Assembly: GCA_964503885.1 (NCBI GenBank)
Contig: CAZDCD010000010.1
Location: 62,001 to 126,000 of the forward strand
Length of the DNA: 64,000 bases
From: CAZDCD01 sp964503885
Lineage (GTDB): Bacteria; Bacteroidota; Bacteroidia; Bacteroidales; UBA10428
Direction: 5' to 3'
Positions 25,969 to 35,312 of this stretch are shown piece by piece (the first letter of the stretch is position 1; each line of letters begins with the position of its first letter). The notes below the pieces were generated by a model that saw nothing but the letters and a program-made list of their open reading frames with translations, was not told the DNA's origin and made no database searches. A program made the position numbers and the translations under genes.

Positions 25969-28824
25969 ATGAGATTTAGGCTAAAAATAATTCTTGTTTT
26001 TTTGATTGCTCAACTTCGCTGGGTAAATGGAATTGAACCCGTCGTGAAGCAGTATTTTAGTCCGGGAGATTTTGAACTCGTGAAAGATGGGGTGGCTGCG
26101 ATATTATTTTTTGACAGCAGTGACTACAAGGTTACAGAAATAGCCATTCATGACCTTGCTAAAGATATCGGGAATGTAACCCTTACGGAATCAACAGTAA
26201 CTTCTAATCGAAAGCAACTGATTAACAACGTTTTAATTGCTGGAACAATCGGGCACAATGTCCTCATCGATAAACTCATCAGGGAGGGGAAAATCGATAC
26301 ATCAGGTATCTCGGGTAAATGGGAGACCTTTGCCTGGCAGGTGGTGGAAAAACCGTTTGAAAATGTTACTTCAGCGCTCATAATTTTCGGAAGTGACAGA
26401 AGGGGTACCGCTTATGGCATTTATGAGTTATCTGAACAGATCGGGGTTTCTCCCTGGTACTGGTGGGCTGACGTTCCTGTAAAACCCATGAAAAATCTGT
26501 TCATCAGACCTGTCCGGCACTCGCTTGGCGAACCTGCCGTAAAATACAGGGGTATATTTATTAATGATGAAATGCCTGCATTGTCAGGGTGGGCATTTGA
26601 AAAATTCCACGGGTTTAACCATAAATTTTATGCACATGTATTTGAACTTATTCTAAGGCTTAAAGGCAATTATCTTTGGCCTGCCATGTGGGGAAGAATG
26701 TTTTATATCGATGACACACTGAATCCTGTATTGGCTGATGAGTATGCCATTGTTATCGGAACCTCGCATCACGAGCCACTTATGAGGGCACATGAAGAAT
26801 GGAAGAAATTCGGCAAAGGGCCGTGGAATTATGAAAAAAACGATTCCGTCCTGAGAGAATACTGGCGCGGAAGCATTAAACGGATGGATTCCTATGAAAG
26901 CATCATAACCATTGGTATGAGGGGAGACGGCGATATGCCTATGTCAGAGGAAAGCAACATCTCATTGCTCGAACGCATCGTCTCCGACCAGCGAAAAATA
27001 CTCAGGGAAGTTACCGGAAAAGATCCTTCTGAAATACCCCAGGTATGGGCACTTTATAAGGAAGTGCAGGATTATTACGACCAGGGAATGAGAGTTCCTG
27101 ATGATGTTACCCTGTTACTCTGTGACGATAACTGGGGGAATATCAGGAAACTTCCCCGGTTAAATGAAAAACCCAGGAAAGGAGGGTACGGCATTTACTA
27201 CCATTTTGATTATGTTGGCGGCCCCAGAAATTATAAATGGATAAACACAAATCCGATACCCAAGATCTGGGAACAGATGCACCTGGCCTATGAATACGGT
27301 GCCAGGCAAATATGGATCGTAAATGTGGGAGACATCAAACCCATGGAATTCCCTATCTCTTTTTTTCTTGATTATGCTTGGAATCCTGAGAAAATCCAGG
27401 CAAAAGACCTGGGACAGTATACAATTGACTGGGTACGTGAACAATTTGGGGATGAATATGCCACAGAAATAGCCGGCATTATAGCAAAGTATGGAAAATT
27501 CAACGGAAGATGCAAACCCGAGCTGCTAAGCCCTGAGACATACAGCCTTATTAACTACCGTGAAGCGGAAACAGTGGTCTCGGATTACGATTCACTTGCA
27601 GCAGAAGCGCAGGATATCTATGAAAACCTTCTTCCGGAATATAAAGATGCTTATTATCAGTTGGTTCTATATCCTGTACTGGCCAGTGCCAACATCAATG
27701 ATCTTTATGTTACGGTGGGAAAAAATCAGCTGTATGCATCACAGGGAAGAGCTGATGCCAACGATCTCGCCGACAAGGCAAAAGAGCTGTTCATGAAAGA
27801 TGCCGAATTTGCGAATTATTATAATACCGTTATGGCTGAAGGCAAATGGAACCATATGATGGACCAGACCAATATTGGGTATACCTATTGGCAGCAACCC
27901 GAGAAAGATGTTATGCCAGAAGTGATGAGGATAAAACCTGCCAAAGAAGCGGAAATAGGAATTGCCATTGAAGGTTCGGCTGATACCTGGCCCGGTGATA
28001 CGAGTGAACCTCTGTTGCCCGCATTTGATCTGTATCTTCAGCAGAAATATTGCATGAATATTTTCAACAAGGGTAAAACACCATTCGAATATACCGTTAA
28101 GCCGAAGTCTTCATGGGTTCAGACAAGCCTCAAAAAGGGTATGGTTGAAAAAGATCAGCGTATCTGGATAAACATAGACTGGAGTGGGGCTCCCGAAGGA
28201 ATTCACCGGATACCGATTGTTATTTCAGGTCAGGATAAAGATATTTCTGTATTTGCTGAAGTCCATGACCCGCCTTCACCTGTAAGGGACCAGCTTACGG
28301 GTTTTGTTGAAAGCAATGGTTGTATCTCTATCGAGCCTGAACATTATACAAATGAGGTGCATACACGGGAAGTAGGCTGGCTTAAAATCCCGGATTACGG
28401 AAGAACATTGTCTGCAATGACTCCCTTTCCTGTAACTGCACCGAGCCAGGAGCCGGGAGGAAACAGTCCCAGGCTGGAATATATCATTCATGTTTTCGAT
28501 ACAGGTAAGGTGGCAGTTATAACCTATTTGTCCCCGACACTGAATTTTCATAATGACCAGGGACTTCGATATGCTGTTTCTGTAGATAATGAAACGCCCC
28601 AAACTGTATTTATCCATAAGAATTTTACATTCCAGGACTGGGAAGAAGCTGTAAGAACCAATTCTATTGTTAAAAGATCTATACACACTATCGACCAACC
28701 CGGTGAACATATGTTGAAGATCTGGATGATCGATCCGGCCGTGGTATTTCAGAAGATCGTACTGGACCTCGGCGGATTAAAGCCCAGCTATCTCGGGCCG
28801 CCGGAGAGCTATCACAGGCAATAA
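25969..28824 (+). CDS. GH115 alpha-glucuronidase
   Basis: A 951-residue exported enzyme of normal GH115 length with a signal peptide (about residues 1-20). The N-terminal alpha/beta domain (G-S-D-R-R-G-T-A-Y-G-I-Y-E-L-S) is followed by the catalytic domain, with conserved K-Y-R-G-I-F-I-N-D-E, then I-G-T-S-H-H-E-P-L-M-R-A-H-E-E-W, then T-I-G-M-R-G-D-G-D. The C-terminus holds a beta-sandwich and a CBM-like module (about 770-940). GH115 enzymes remove (4-O-methyl-)D-glucuronic acid from internal xylose residues of glucuronoxylan. The gene follows the SusCD relic and is followed by a GH9 gene, so it looks like a surviving member of an eroded polysaccharide locus. Confidence 0.92.
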   Translation: MRFRLKIILVFLIAQLRWVNGIEPVVKQYFSPGDFELVKDGVAAILFFDSSDYKVTEIAIHDLAKDIGNVTLTESTVTSNRKQLINNVLIAGTIGHNVLIDKLIREGKIDTSGISGKWETFAWQVVEKPFENVTSALIIFGSDRRGTAYGIYELSEQIGVSPWYWWADVPVKPMKNLFIRPVRHSLGEPAVKYRGIFINDEMPALSGWAFEKFHGFNHKFYAHVFELILRLKGNYLWPAMWGRMFYIDDTLNPVLADEYAIVIGTSHHEPLMRAHEEWKKFGKGPWNYEKNDSVLREYWRGSIKRMDSYESIITIGMRGDGDMPMSEESNISLLERIVSDQRKILREVTGKDPSEIPQVWALYKEVQDYYDQGMRVPDDVTLLLCDDNWGNIRKLPRLNEKPRKGGYGIYYHFDYVGGPRNYKWINTNPIPKIWEQMHLAYEYGARQIWIVNVGDIKPMEFPISFFLDYAWNPEKIQAKDLGQYTIDWVREQFGDEYATEIAGIIAKYGKFNGRCKPELLSPETYSLINYREAETVVSDYDSLAAEAQDIYENLLPEYKDAYYQLVLYPVLASANINDLYVTVGKNQLYASQGRADANDLADKAKELFMKDAEFANYYNTVMAEGKWNHMMDQTNIGYTYWQQPEKDVMPEVMRIKPAKEAEIGIAIEGSADTWPGDTSEPLLPAFDLYLQQKYCMNIFNKGKTPFEYTVKPKSSWVQTSLKKGMVEKDQRIWINIDWSGAPEGIHRIPIVISGQDKDISVFAEVHDPPSPVRDQLTGFVESNGCISIEPEHYTNEVHTREVGWLKIPDYGRTLSAMTPFPVTAPSQEPGGNSPRLEYIIHVFDTGKVAVITYLSPTLNFHNDQGLRYAVSVDNETPQTVFIHKNFTFQDWEEAVRTNSIVKRSIHTIDQPGEHMLKIWMIDPAVVFQKIVLDLGGLKPSYLGPPESYHRQ

Positions 28825-28937
28825 AAACTGAACTATGAACCCTGTTTTTATTTGTTTCCGCTGTATCAACCGGTTTCTTTCAATGGCTGTTTTCGGACAA
28901 ATTGCTGATTTGTTTCATAATGCATAATATAGTGAGT

Positions 28938-31445
28938 ATGAAAGTTACGGGAGCAAGATGTGAAATGCTTGTATTAGCAGTATTTGCTGTTATTCTTACT
29001 TTTTCGGCGTGCAAACGATCTACACAAGATTCTGATGATTTAACGTTGAATAATCAAGGTTATTTTGAGACTCGAGGCCTGAATGTTATGGTATTCAATT
29101 CCTGGTATAACGGGTTATTCATTGATTCCAAAATGAGTGGAATTGAGATCATCCACCATGAGATAAGAACAGCAACCAACGGTGATGTCAAGCTGAGTCC
29201 GACACCGGATCAATGGGATCCGGTTCCCGAGTTTATTAACCGGGTGACCGACCCGGAAAAAAAGAGCATTGAAGCCTTTCTGAAATACCCGGCCTTTGGC
29301 ATGAATTACTCGGTTAAGGTTGAATCGGTAAACGGTGGAATACGCATTAGCGTCTACCTGGAAAAGCCTCTTCCGGATCAACTTGTAGGAAAGGCAGGGT
29401 TTAACCTCGAGTTTTTACCCTCGGCTTTTTTTGAAAAGGGATACCTGATGGACAGTATAGGAGGTATCTTCCCGATTTATCCGGCGGGTGAGATGGAGGT
29501 CGATGGGCAAGGCAGGGTGGAGCCACTTCCAATGGCAAAGGGTAGAACCCTGGTCCTTGCCCCTGAAGATCCGTTAAACAGAATTACCATCCGGTCTGAC
29601 GGGGATGAACTTTTACTGTATGACGGGCGTAACAAAGCGCAGAACGGCTGGTTCGTTTTAAGGAGCACCATTCCTTCGGGTAAGTCAGGCAAAGTAATTG
29701 AGTGGTATCTGACAGCCAATACCATAGATGACTGGCAAAGACCGGCCGTGGTGGCCTATTCACAGGTGGGGTATCATCCCGGCCAGAAAAAGCAGGCGGT
29801 GGTGGAACTCGATGTAAATACAAAGCCCTATGAGTTTGTCAGTCTTCTGAAAGTCAATCCTGACGGACAGTTTATCGAAAAACTCAAAGGCGATATGTCA
29901 GGCTGGGGCAGGTTTCTCAGGTACAACTATTATATTTTTGACTTTTCAACCGTAAAAGATCCGGGATTGTATGTCATAGAATACAATAAGAAATTGACCG
30001 GAACCTTCAGGATTTCAAAAGATGTGTATAACGATGCATGGTATCCTACCCTCGATGTGTTTTTTCCGGTGCAGATGGATCATATGTATGTTAAGGAAGC
30101 ATACCGTGTTTGGCACGGTGCGGCACACCTCGACGATGCGCTCCAGGCACCGGTTAACCATGTTCATTTTGATATGTATGCCCAGGGCCCTTCCACCGAT
30201 ACCTGGTTTAAACCCGGAGAGCATATTCCCGGACTGAACAGGGGGGGATGGTTCGATGCGGGTGACTTTGATATCAGAACCCAGACTCAGTATGCAGTGG
30301 TTCTGAGCCTTGTTCAAACCTGGGAATTGTTCAGGCCGGAAAGGGATGAAACCACAATTGATCAACGACAAAAATATGTTAAAATTCATGTACCCGACGG
30401 CAAACCCGATATGCTTCAGCAGATTGAACATGGAACCCTGGCCCTGATCGGGCAGTTCAGGTCGGTTGGTCATGCCATCAACGGCATCATAGCCTCCCGC
30501 CTTACCCAGTATACACTTCTCGGTGATGCTTCAACGAGTACCGATAACATGATCTACAATCCCAATCTCGACAGCCTTGAAAACAACGGATTTACCAGTG
30601 GAAAATTCGACGACAGGTGGGCGTTTACCACAAAATCAACACCCCTGGATTATGGGTCTGCAGCAGCTTTGGCGGCAGCAGGCAGGGTTCTGAAAGGATA
30701 TAATGACCCACTTTCAAAAGAATGTCTCAAGACAGCAGAGAAGGTCTGGAACGATGAACATAGCCATGCGCCCGATCTCTTTATTCACGGAAATACTACA
30801 GGAGGAAAGCTTGAAGCTGAAGAACTGAAAGCTGCTGCAGAGCTCCTTATCAGCACACAAGATGAAAAATATGCTTCCAGAATTGAAGAGCTTTGGCCAT
30901 ACATTGAACAGAATTTCTTTCTCTGTGCCATACCAGCTGCCAAAGTAAAACCATTAATGAATGAATTTTATGCAAAAAGGCTCAGAGAACTTGTTGTCAG
31001 ATATGCTGATACGTTACCACGCCTGTCAACCCGAAATCCATATGGTGTGCCCGTTACAACCGGTGGATGGGCTGGTAACGGATACGTGGTCTGGTTTGCG
31101 GTAACCAACTACTTTTTACATAGAGCTTTTCCCGATATCATTGATCCGGAATATGTGTACAGGGGGCTCGATTATATTTACGGTTGCCACCCGGCATCGA
31201 ATATTTCGTTTGTATCGGGTGTGGGAACCCATTCAAAAAAAATAGCCTACGGGTATAATCGTGCTGATTATTCCTTTATTGCAGGCGGAGTGGTTCCCGG
31301 TGTTCTGATTTTGCCTCCGGATTTTCCTGAAAACAAAGAAGATTGGCCGTTCCTTTGGGGAGAAAATGAATATGTTGTAAGTCTTGCTGCTAATTATATT
31401 TTTCTCGTAAATGCAGTCCGCGAACTTTTGCAGGAAAATAAATGA
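28938..31445 (+). CDS. GH9 family glycoside hydrolase (endoglucanase-like lipoprotein)
   Basis: The start at 28938 is used because it opens a lipoprotein signal ending T-F-S-A-C; the in-frame start at 28902 adds only 12 residues. The protein has 835 residues. An N-terminal unassigned beta-rich domain covers about residues 30-260. The Ig-like module that precedes GH9 barrels follows (S-Q-V-G-Y-H-P-G-Q-K-K-Q-A, about 268-355), and then the catalytic barrel with G-G-W-F-D-A-G-D-F-D near 436-445 (nucleophile-activating Asp pair). The general acid Glu is probably the one in G-E-N-E-Y-V-V near 808. It probably cleaves beta-1,4-glucan or the xyloglucan backbone. The extra N-terminal domain is unusual for GH9. 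Confidence 0.85.
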   Translation: MKVTGARCEMLVLAVFAVILTFSACKRSTQDSDDLTLNNQGYFETRGLNVMVFNSWYNGLFIDSKMSGIEIIHHEIRTATNGDVKLSPTPDQWDPVPEFINRVTDPEKKSIEAFLKYPAFGMNYSVKVESVNGGIRISVYLEKPLPDQLVGKAGFNLEFLPSAFFEKGYLMDSIGGIFPIYPAGEMEVDGQGRVEPLPMAKGRTLVLAPEDPLNRITIRSDGDELLLYDGRNKAQNGWFVLRSTIPSGKSGKVIEWYLTANTIDDWQRPAVVAYSQVGYHPGQKKQAVVELDVNTKPYEFVSLLKVNPDGQFIEKLKGDMSGWGRFLRYNYYIFDFSTVKDPGLYVIEYNKKLTGTFRISKDVYNDAWYPTLDVFFPVQMDHMYVKEAYRVWHGAAHLDDALQAPVNHVHFDMYAQGPSTDTWFKPGEHIPGLNRGGWFDAGDFDIRTQTQYAVVLSLVQTWELFRPERDETTIDQRQKYVKIHVPDGKPDMLQQIEHGTLALIGQFRSVGHAINGIIASRLTQYTLLGDASTSTDNMIYNPNLDSLENNGFTSGKFDDRWAFTTKSTPLDYGSAAALAAAGRVLKGYNDPLSKECLKTAEKVWNDEHSHAPDLFIHGNTTGGKLEAEELKAAAELLISTQDEKYASRIEELWPYIEQNFFLCAIPAAKVKPLMNEFYAKRLRELVVRYADTLPRLSTRNPYGVPVTTGGWAGNGYVVWFAVTNYFLHRAFPDIIDPEYVYRGLDYIYGCHPASNISFVSGVGTHSKKIAYGYNRADYSFIAGGVVPGVLILPPDFPENKEDWPFLWGENEYVVSLAANYIFLVNAVRELLQENK

Positions 31446-31498
31446 CAACACTTCCGGCCGTGGGAGAAAGTCGTAAGAAAAAATTCGTGACTTTATGT

Positions 31499-32023
31499 AT
31501 GTTTAGCATAAAAACTCTTGTGGCGACCCTTTTTTTTACTACCGGCTACACTAAAGGCTCACTACGATACGGTTTTTTATAACCTCATTCTCGCAGGGTT
31601 CTACCCCGATCCCGGCATTTGCAAAACCGGGATGGATTATTACCTGTGATTCAACCTTACCGGTCGGTTCCACAAACGGATTCTACCCATACAGGTACGA
31701 CGCTGATAGCTGTTCGTGAACTCGACACATCCAGAGCAGGCATTTATCTGTATCTTAAGATTGAGGCTTATGGCAATACCTATTCATTTCAGTATGCCTA
31801 TGATGCTGCAGCGTGGATCGTTCCTGAAGACAACGTTGATGCAACATTTCTCAGCACTACAGTTGCAGGCGGATTTGTAGGATGCATCTATGCCATGTAT
31901 GCTACCTCACTTGACAACCAGAGCAGCAACCGGGCACAGTTCAACTGGTTTGAATATATAAGAGTGATGATGAAGTATATAAAACCGGTGCAACACTGCC
32001 GTAACGCTGCTAGATATCAATAA
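31499..32023 (+). pseudogene. GH43 beta-xylosidase gene reduced to its two ends
   Basis: The left end encodes a signal-peptide-like start (M-F-S-I-K-T-L-V-A-T-L-F-F, from 31499), then a frameshift at a run of T (31530-31537), then Y-N-L-I-L-A-G-F-Y-P-D-P-G-I-C-K (31578-31625), the standard GH43 N-terminal motif with the catalytic-base Asp. After Y-Y-L (31638-31646) the sequence jumps to the far C-terminal domain in another frame: Y-L-Y-L-K-I-E-A-Y-G, F-L-S-T-T-V-A-G-G-F-V-G and A-Q-F-N-W-F-E-Y-I, typical of the GH43 beta-xylosidase C-terminal lectin-like domain. Some 350 catalytic residues are missing. The gene cannot be functional. Its end overlaps the convergent Rrf2 gene by 7 bases. Confidence 0.85.
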
Positions 32024-32439
32024 TAATCATCGATGATCTCCCGGTTTTCAATCAGGTCACGAAGTGTAATGGATTTCAGGTAATCGATGATGAGGTTGTT
32101 AAGTTTGCTCCAGAAACCACGGGCCACACATCCTTCCTCACGCTTACAGGTGTTGGTTTTTCTCAGGCATTCAATGACACATATTCCGGGTTCGAAAGCA
32201 TTGTTAATATCGTATACTGAGATCTCGGAAGGGTTGCGCATAAGAACATATCCCCCTTTTTTTCCTTTCTTGGCGATCAATTCCGCAACTTTAAGGCCGT
32301 GTATAATATGGTCGAGGTATTTATTGGATATTTCCTGGTTCTGGGCAATATCTTTCTGAAACATACCCTTCTCTGATGGATTGGAAGCAATCTCAAGCAT
32401 TGCCCGTAAGCCGTACCTGGTTTTAGTGCTGAATTTCAA
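32017..32439 (-). CDS. Rrf2 family transcriptional regulator with Fe-S type cysteines
   Basis: A 140-residue regulator. The winged helix-turn-helix at the N-terminus begins M-K-F-S-T-K-T-R-Y-G-L-R-A and includes S-N-K-Y-L-D-H-I-I. Cysteines C87, C91, C98 and C104 lie in the loop where IscR and RsrR-type proteins bind an iron-sulphur cluster, so a redox or Fe-S signal is likely. It follows an outer-membrane/YceI gene group on the same strand by 11 bases, so it probably regulates that group and is co-transcribed with it. The gene appears intact. Confidence 0.9.
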   Translation of the reverse strand: MKFSTKTRYGLRAMLEIASNPSEKGMFQKDIAQNQEISNKYLDHIIHGLKVAELIAKKGKKGGYVLMRNPSEISVYDINNAFEPGICVIECLRKTNTCKREEGCVARGFWSKLNNLIIDYLKSITLRDLIENREIIDDYY

Positions 32440-32450
32440 GGCAAACCGAA

Positions 32451-33080
32451 TTAAGAATTATTCTGAAATGAGAATACAAAGCCAAAATTAATGATTACTT
32501 CATCTTTCACTTTAATCAGGCCCTGAAATTTTTCAGGAGGGTCAAGATTAAAATCCGACAGCCGGATACCCCGGATTCCTGTTACATAGACTTCCCTGCC
32601 GGTGCACGATGAGACAAAACAGGGCACCCTATAGGTGCGGGAAACGCCGGCAATAGTGATCCTGATCTGAGGAACGGCACTGGATGATATTCCAGTAAGA
32701 AAATCATTCAGTTGCGGATAAGAAATGCCGATAATGATCCTCGGGTATTCTTCAGCCTTTAATAAGGTCAAAAAATCGTGGTAAATCAGTTGATTGTCGC
32801 TTCGGAAATTTCTTACGGGAATGGGGATTTCAAAAATCGATTCATTCTCGTCGACTATATTGAACTTATTTTCAACAACAAATTTTACCGGCCTGGAGAA
32901 TTCGAAATCGAACTGAAACCGGTTTACATTGGTATTTCCTGAAATATTGATATAATTATCACATACAGCGGTATTGGAATTTGATGCCAGCAATTTTTGC
33001 TGTCCGAATAGCTGAAAGGGATTTAAAAGAATTAAAACGAAAAAGACATCTCTATAATATGTTATCATCCTGGGTAACAT
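32451..33080 (-). CDS. Exported YceI-like protein
   Basis: A 209-residue secreted protein with a hydrophobic leader ending L-F-G-Q. The start at 33080 is chosen; a TTG at 33098 and an ATG at 33068 are in frame. The body has YceI-like features: an opening with I-N-I-S-G-N-T-N-V-N-R-F, a central Y-P-R-I-I-I-G-I and an end I-K-V-K-D-E-V-I-I-N-F-G-F-V-F. It is more divergent than the second YceI protein in the same group and has four cysteines in unusual places (two in V-S-S-C-T-G-R and P-C-F-V). YceI folds are lipocalin-like and bind polyisoprenoids or other hydrophobic ligands; no ligand can be named here. Confidence 0.7.
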   Translation of the reverse strand: MLPRMITYYRDVFFVLILLNPFQLFGQQKLLASNSNTAVCDNYINISGNTNVNRFQFDFEFSRPVKFVVENKFNIVDENESIFEIPIPVRNFRSDNQLIYHDFLTLLKAEEYPRIIIGISYPQLNDFLTGISSSAVPQIRITIAGVSRTYRVPCFVSSCTGREVYVTGIRGIRLSDFNLDPPEKFQGLIKVKDEVIINFGFVFSFQNNS

Positions 33081-33171
33081 CTTTTTGCGAATAATCAATT
33101 GCGATCATAGTTTCCTTAATTGAATGCTGCCATACCTCAGATGAGGATATGGCAGCAATGAACTGGCAAGG

Positions 33172-34413
33172 TCAAAATGATACCCCTGCTTCTACCATGA
33201 ATCCGTTGAATCCCGCATCTGCACCATAATCAGAAATAAAATCGGTATAATTCTGATTGACATATTCAACTTTCAATACGGTTGATTCAAGTATGTGCCA
33301 GCCGGCGGAAACCTGGATCCTGTCTACAGAACGGTCACCAGGTACAGATGTATCGGTATCGCCCTTTACAAGGTCGTACCGTAAACCTCCGTAAAATTGT
33401 CTTTGTCCGCCAAACCTGTATAATCCTTCGGCTGCGATCTGGCTGAATTTATATTCGGTACCTGAAGCATACAACCCTTTGGCAGCTTCGTAGGTACCGA
33501 AAACTTCAAGTCCTTTTACCTGAGCGAATAGGTTTAACATCAACGAATTATCTTTATTGGTAATTCCGGGGCTCCATCTTCCCGTAGTGTGGTTGCTCTT
33601 AATGTCGACATCGGAAGCTGAGAACGTTTCCGGTTTCATGACCAGGTAATATCTCGATCCTGTTCTGTCGCCATAATACAATGTGCTGTTATGATTTTTT
33701 TTCGGTACATGGTAACCCGACACTGTAAATCTTGCCCTCATATCTTCACCAAATTCCTTGTCAAAACCAAGTTTCCAGTATACACCAAGCTCTTTGACGG
33801 CATTATATGTTCTGTATGAGGCACCGCTTAGACTGGTAAGGTCCTGCCTGAGGCTACCGGTTGTAGTTCCTATCATGGCAAGTAAACCCTTGTTACGAAA
33901 CATGACTTCGAGAGCCGGAGCAGTAGTAAATGCGTCCATAATATAGTTGCCTACAAATGGATTATGGGTCACACTCCCGTTGTCTGATCTCCTGAAATGA
34001 GCATCTCCATAGTTAAGTTCCATATCTCCCACGGTAATGGTCAGGTAATCCATGACCTTATCGACTCCGGGAGATTTGATGAAAGGCAGTTCATCAAACA
34101 CAATATAGCCTCCTTTTACCCAGGCTTCGTTATGATGACGTGATGAGAGATACGTTACAAGATTTAGTCTGACACCCTTTGCCAGTTCGGCATTGAGGTT
34201 CAAATTGGCAGTGGGAAGGTTAAAACCTTTACCTAACGGAATGAGTGCGCTGTCGGCTTCATGATCTAATGCCTGGTATTGAATGGCAAAATCACCTCCA
34301 ACTTTTACATTAACCTTGTCGAATTCATCACCGTTGTCCTGAGGTGGTTCGAACTGTCCAAATGTCATAACAGAAATTGCAATCGTGTAAATTATTAAAA
34401 ATTCCTTTTTCAT
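33172..34413 (-). CDS. Outer-membrane beta-barrel protein (porin-like)
   Basis: A 413-residue protein with a signal peptide ending M-T-F-G-Q near residue 20. The body alternates hydrophobic and polar residues in strand-length runs, and it ends in a C-terminal strand finishing V-E-A-G-V-S-F, the phenylalanine end typical of outer-membrane barrels. It lies between two YceI-type genes and above the Rrf2 regulator, suggesting joint expression in a redox-related envelope system. The transported substrate is unknown. The barrel has no plug domain, so it is not TonB-dependent. Confidence 0.75.
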   Translation of the reverse strand: MKKEFLIIYTIAISVMTFGQFEPPQDNGDEFDKVNVKVGGDFAIQYQALDHEADSALIPLGKGFNLPTANLNLNAELAKGVRLNLVTYLSSRHHNEAWVKGGYIVFDELPFIKSPGVDKVMDYLTITVGDMELNYGDAHFRRSDNGSVTHNPFVGNYIMDAFTTAPALEVMFRNKGLLAMIGTTTGSLRQDLTSLSGASYRTYNAVKELGVYWKLGFDKEFGEDMRARFTVSGYHVPKKNHNSTLYYGDRTGSRYYLVMKPETFSASDVDIKSNHTTGRWSPGITNKDNSLMLNLFAQVKGLEVFGTYEAAKGLYASGTEYKFSQIAAEGLYRFGGQRQFYGGLRYDLVKGDTDTSVPGDRSVDRIQVSAGWHILESTVLKVEYVNQNYTDFISDYGADAGFNGFMVEAGVSF

Positions 34414-34465
34414 ACTTTAAGTTTTTATATTCATATTCTTGTTCTGTTCATTCTGTGCATACCTG

Positions 34466-35050
34466 CTAAAGTTGCTTTAGATTTACGGTGAAATTGATCG
34501 TAACCTCATCACCAGTTTTAAGTGCTCCCAGCATGGCAGTTGGAGGTTTGATCCCAAATTCAGTCATGTTTATTTTTTTTGTTCCTGTAATGATAATCCT
34601 GTCTTTTCCCGTGACTTTTCCTGAATAGGGAATACTTATTTTTTTGGTACTTCCTGCAAGGGTAAGCTCGCCTGAAGCCGTTCCGCTGAATGCTCCTCCC
34701 TGAATAGGAATTTTGTCTGCAGAAGTCAGACTGAACCGGATAACCGGATATTTGTCCGTTTTAAGGGCATCGTGTGCCTTATTGTCCATAATGGAATTAT
34801 CGCTTAATATGCTCGATGATTCTCCGATGAAGGATACACTGCTTATTGTTACCGATGGATTTCCCACAGTAATGTCTGCATCACATTTGAATTTTTTCAT
34901 GTTCATCTCCCAATCGTGTAAATTTGAAGTGCCCCCGATCGATAATATGCTGCTCTCAGGTATAACCCTGAAGCTCTCTTGTGCCTTCAGATTCCAGATA
35001 CCTGCTATGAGCAGAATCTGGATGAAAATCGTATATTTTATTTCTTTCAT
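34466..35050 (-). CDS. YceI family lipocalin-like protein
   Basis: A 194-residue exported protein (signal peptide ending N-L-K-A-Q near residue 24) of typical YceI length. Family marks are S-I-G-G-T-S-N-L-H-D-W-E near residue 38, then D-A-L-K-T-D-K-Y-P-V-I-R-F and a C-terminal K-T-G-D-E-V-T-I-N-F. It probably binds an isoprenoid or similar hydrophobic ligand in the periplasm. It is the first gene of the minus-strand group YceI, barrel protein, YceI-like, Rrf2, with gaps of 52, 91 and 11 bases, probably one operon. Confidence 0.88.
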   Translation of the reverse strand: MKEIKYTIFIQILLIAGIWNLKAQESFRVIPESSILSIGGTSNLHDWEMNMKKFKCDADITVGNPSVTISSVSFIGESSSILSDNSIMDNKAHDALKTDKYPVIRFSLTSADKIPIQGGAFSGTASGELTLAGSTKKISIPYSGKVTGKDRIIITGTKKINMTEFGIKPPTAMLGALKTGDEVTINFTVNLKQL

Positions 35051-35312
35051 AATTAGTACTATTAATCCTATAGAAATAGTAGCGTAAAATTAGCAAAAAG
35101 GTTCAAAATATCTATATGTTATATAACATATTTCAGCTTAATATGTTCGCTATTAATTTATTAGATTGTTGCAGAAATGTTGCTTTTTTGTACGTGTTTT
35201 CGGATGATAACCGTTGTATAGATTTAACTGCATGAAAGTTTATGGTGAACAGACTAATCCTAACGGCAAAAAGTTATATTTTTGATCATTGAAAACCCTT
35301 TAGTTTCTTATT

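Noticed and set aside
28835..28927. 30-codon frame between GH115 and GH9 that resembles a signal peptide ending V-F-G-Q
   Set aside because: Could be a relic of a lost secreted gene, but too short to support.
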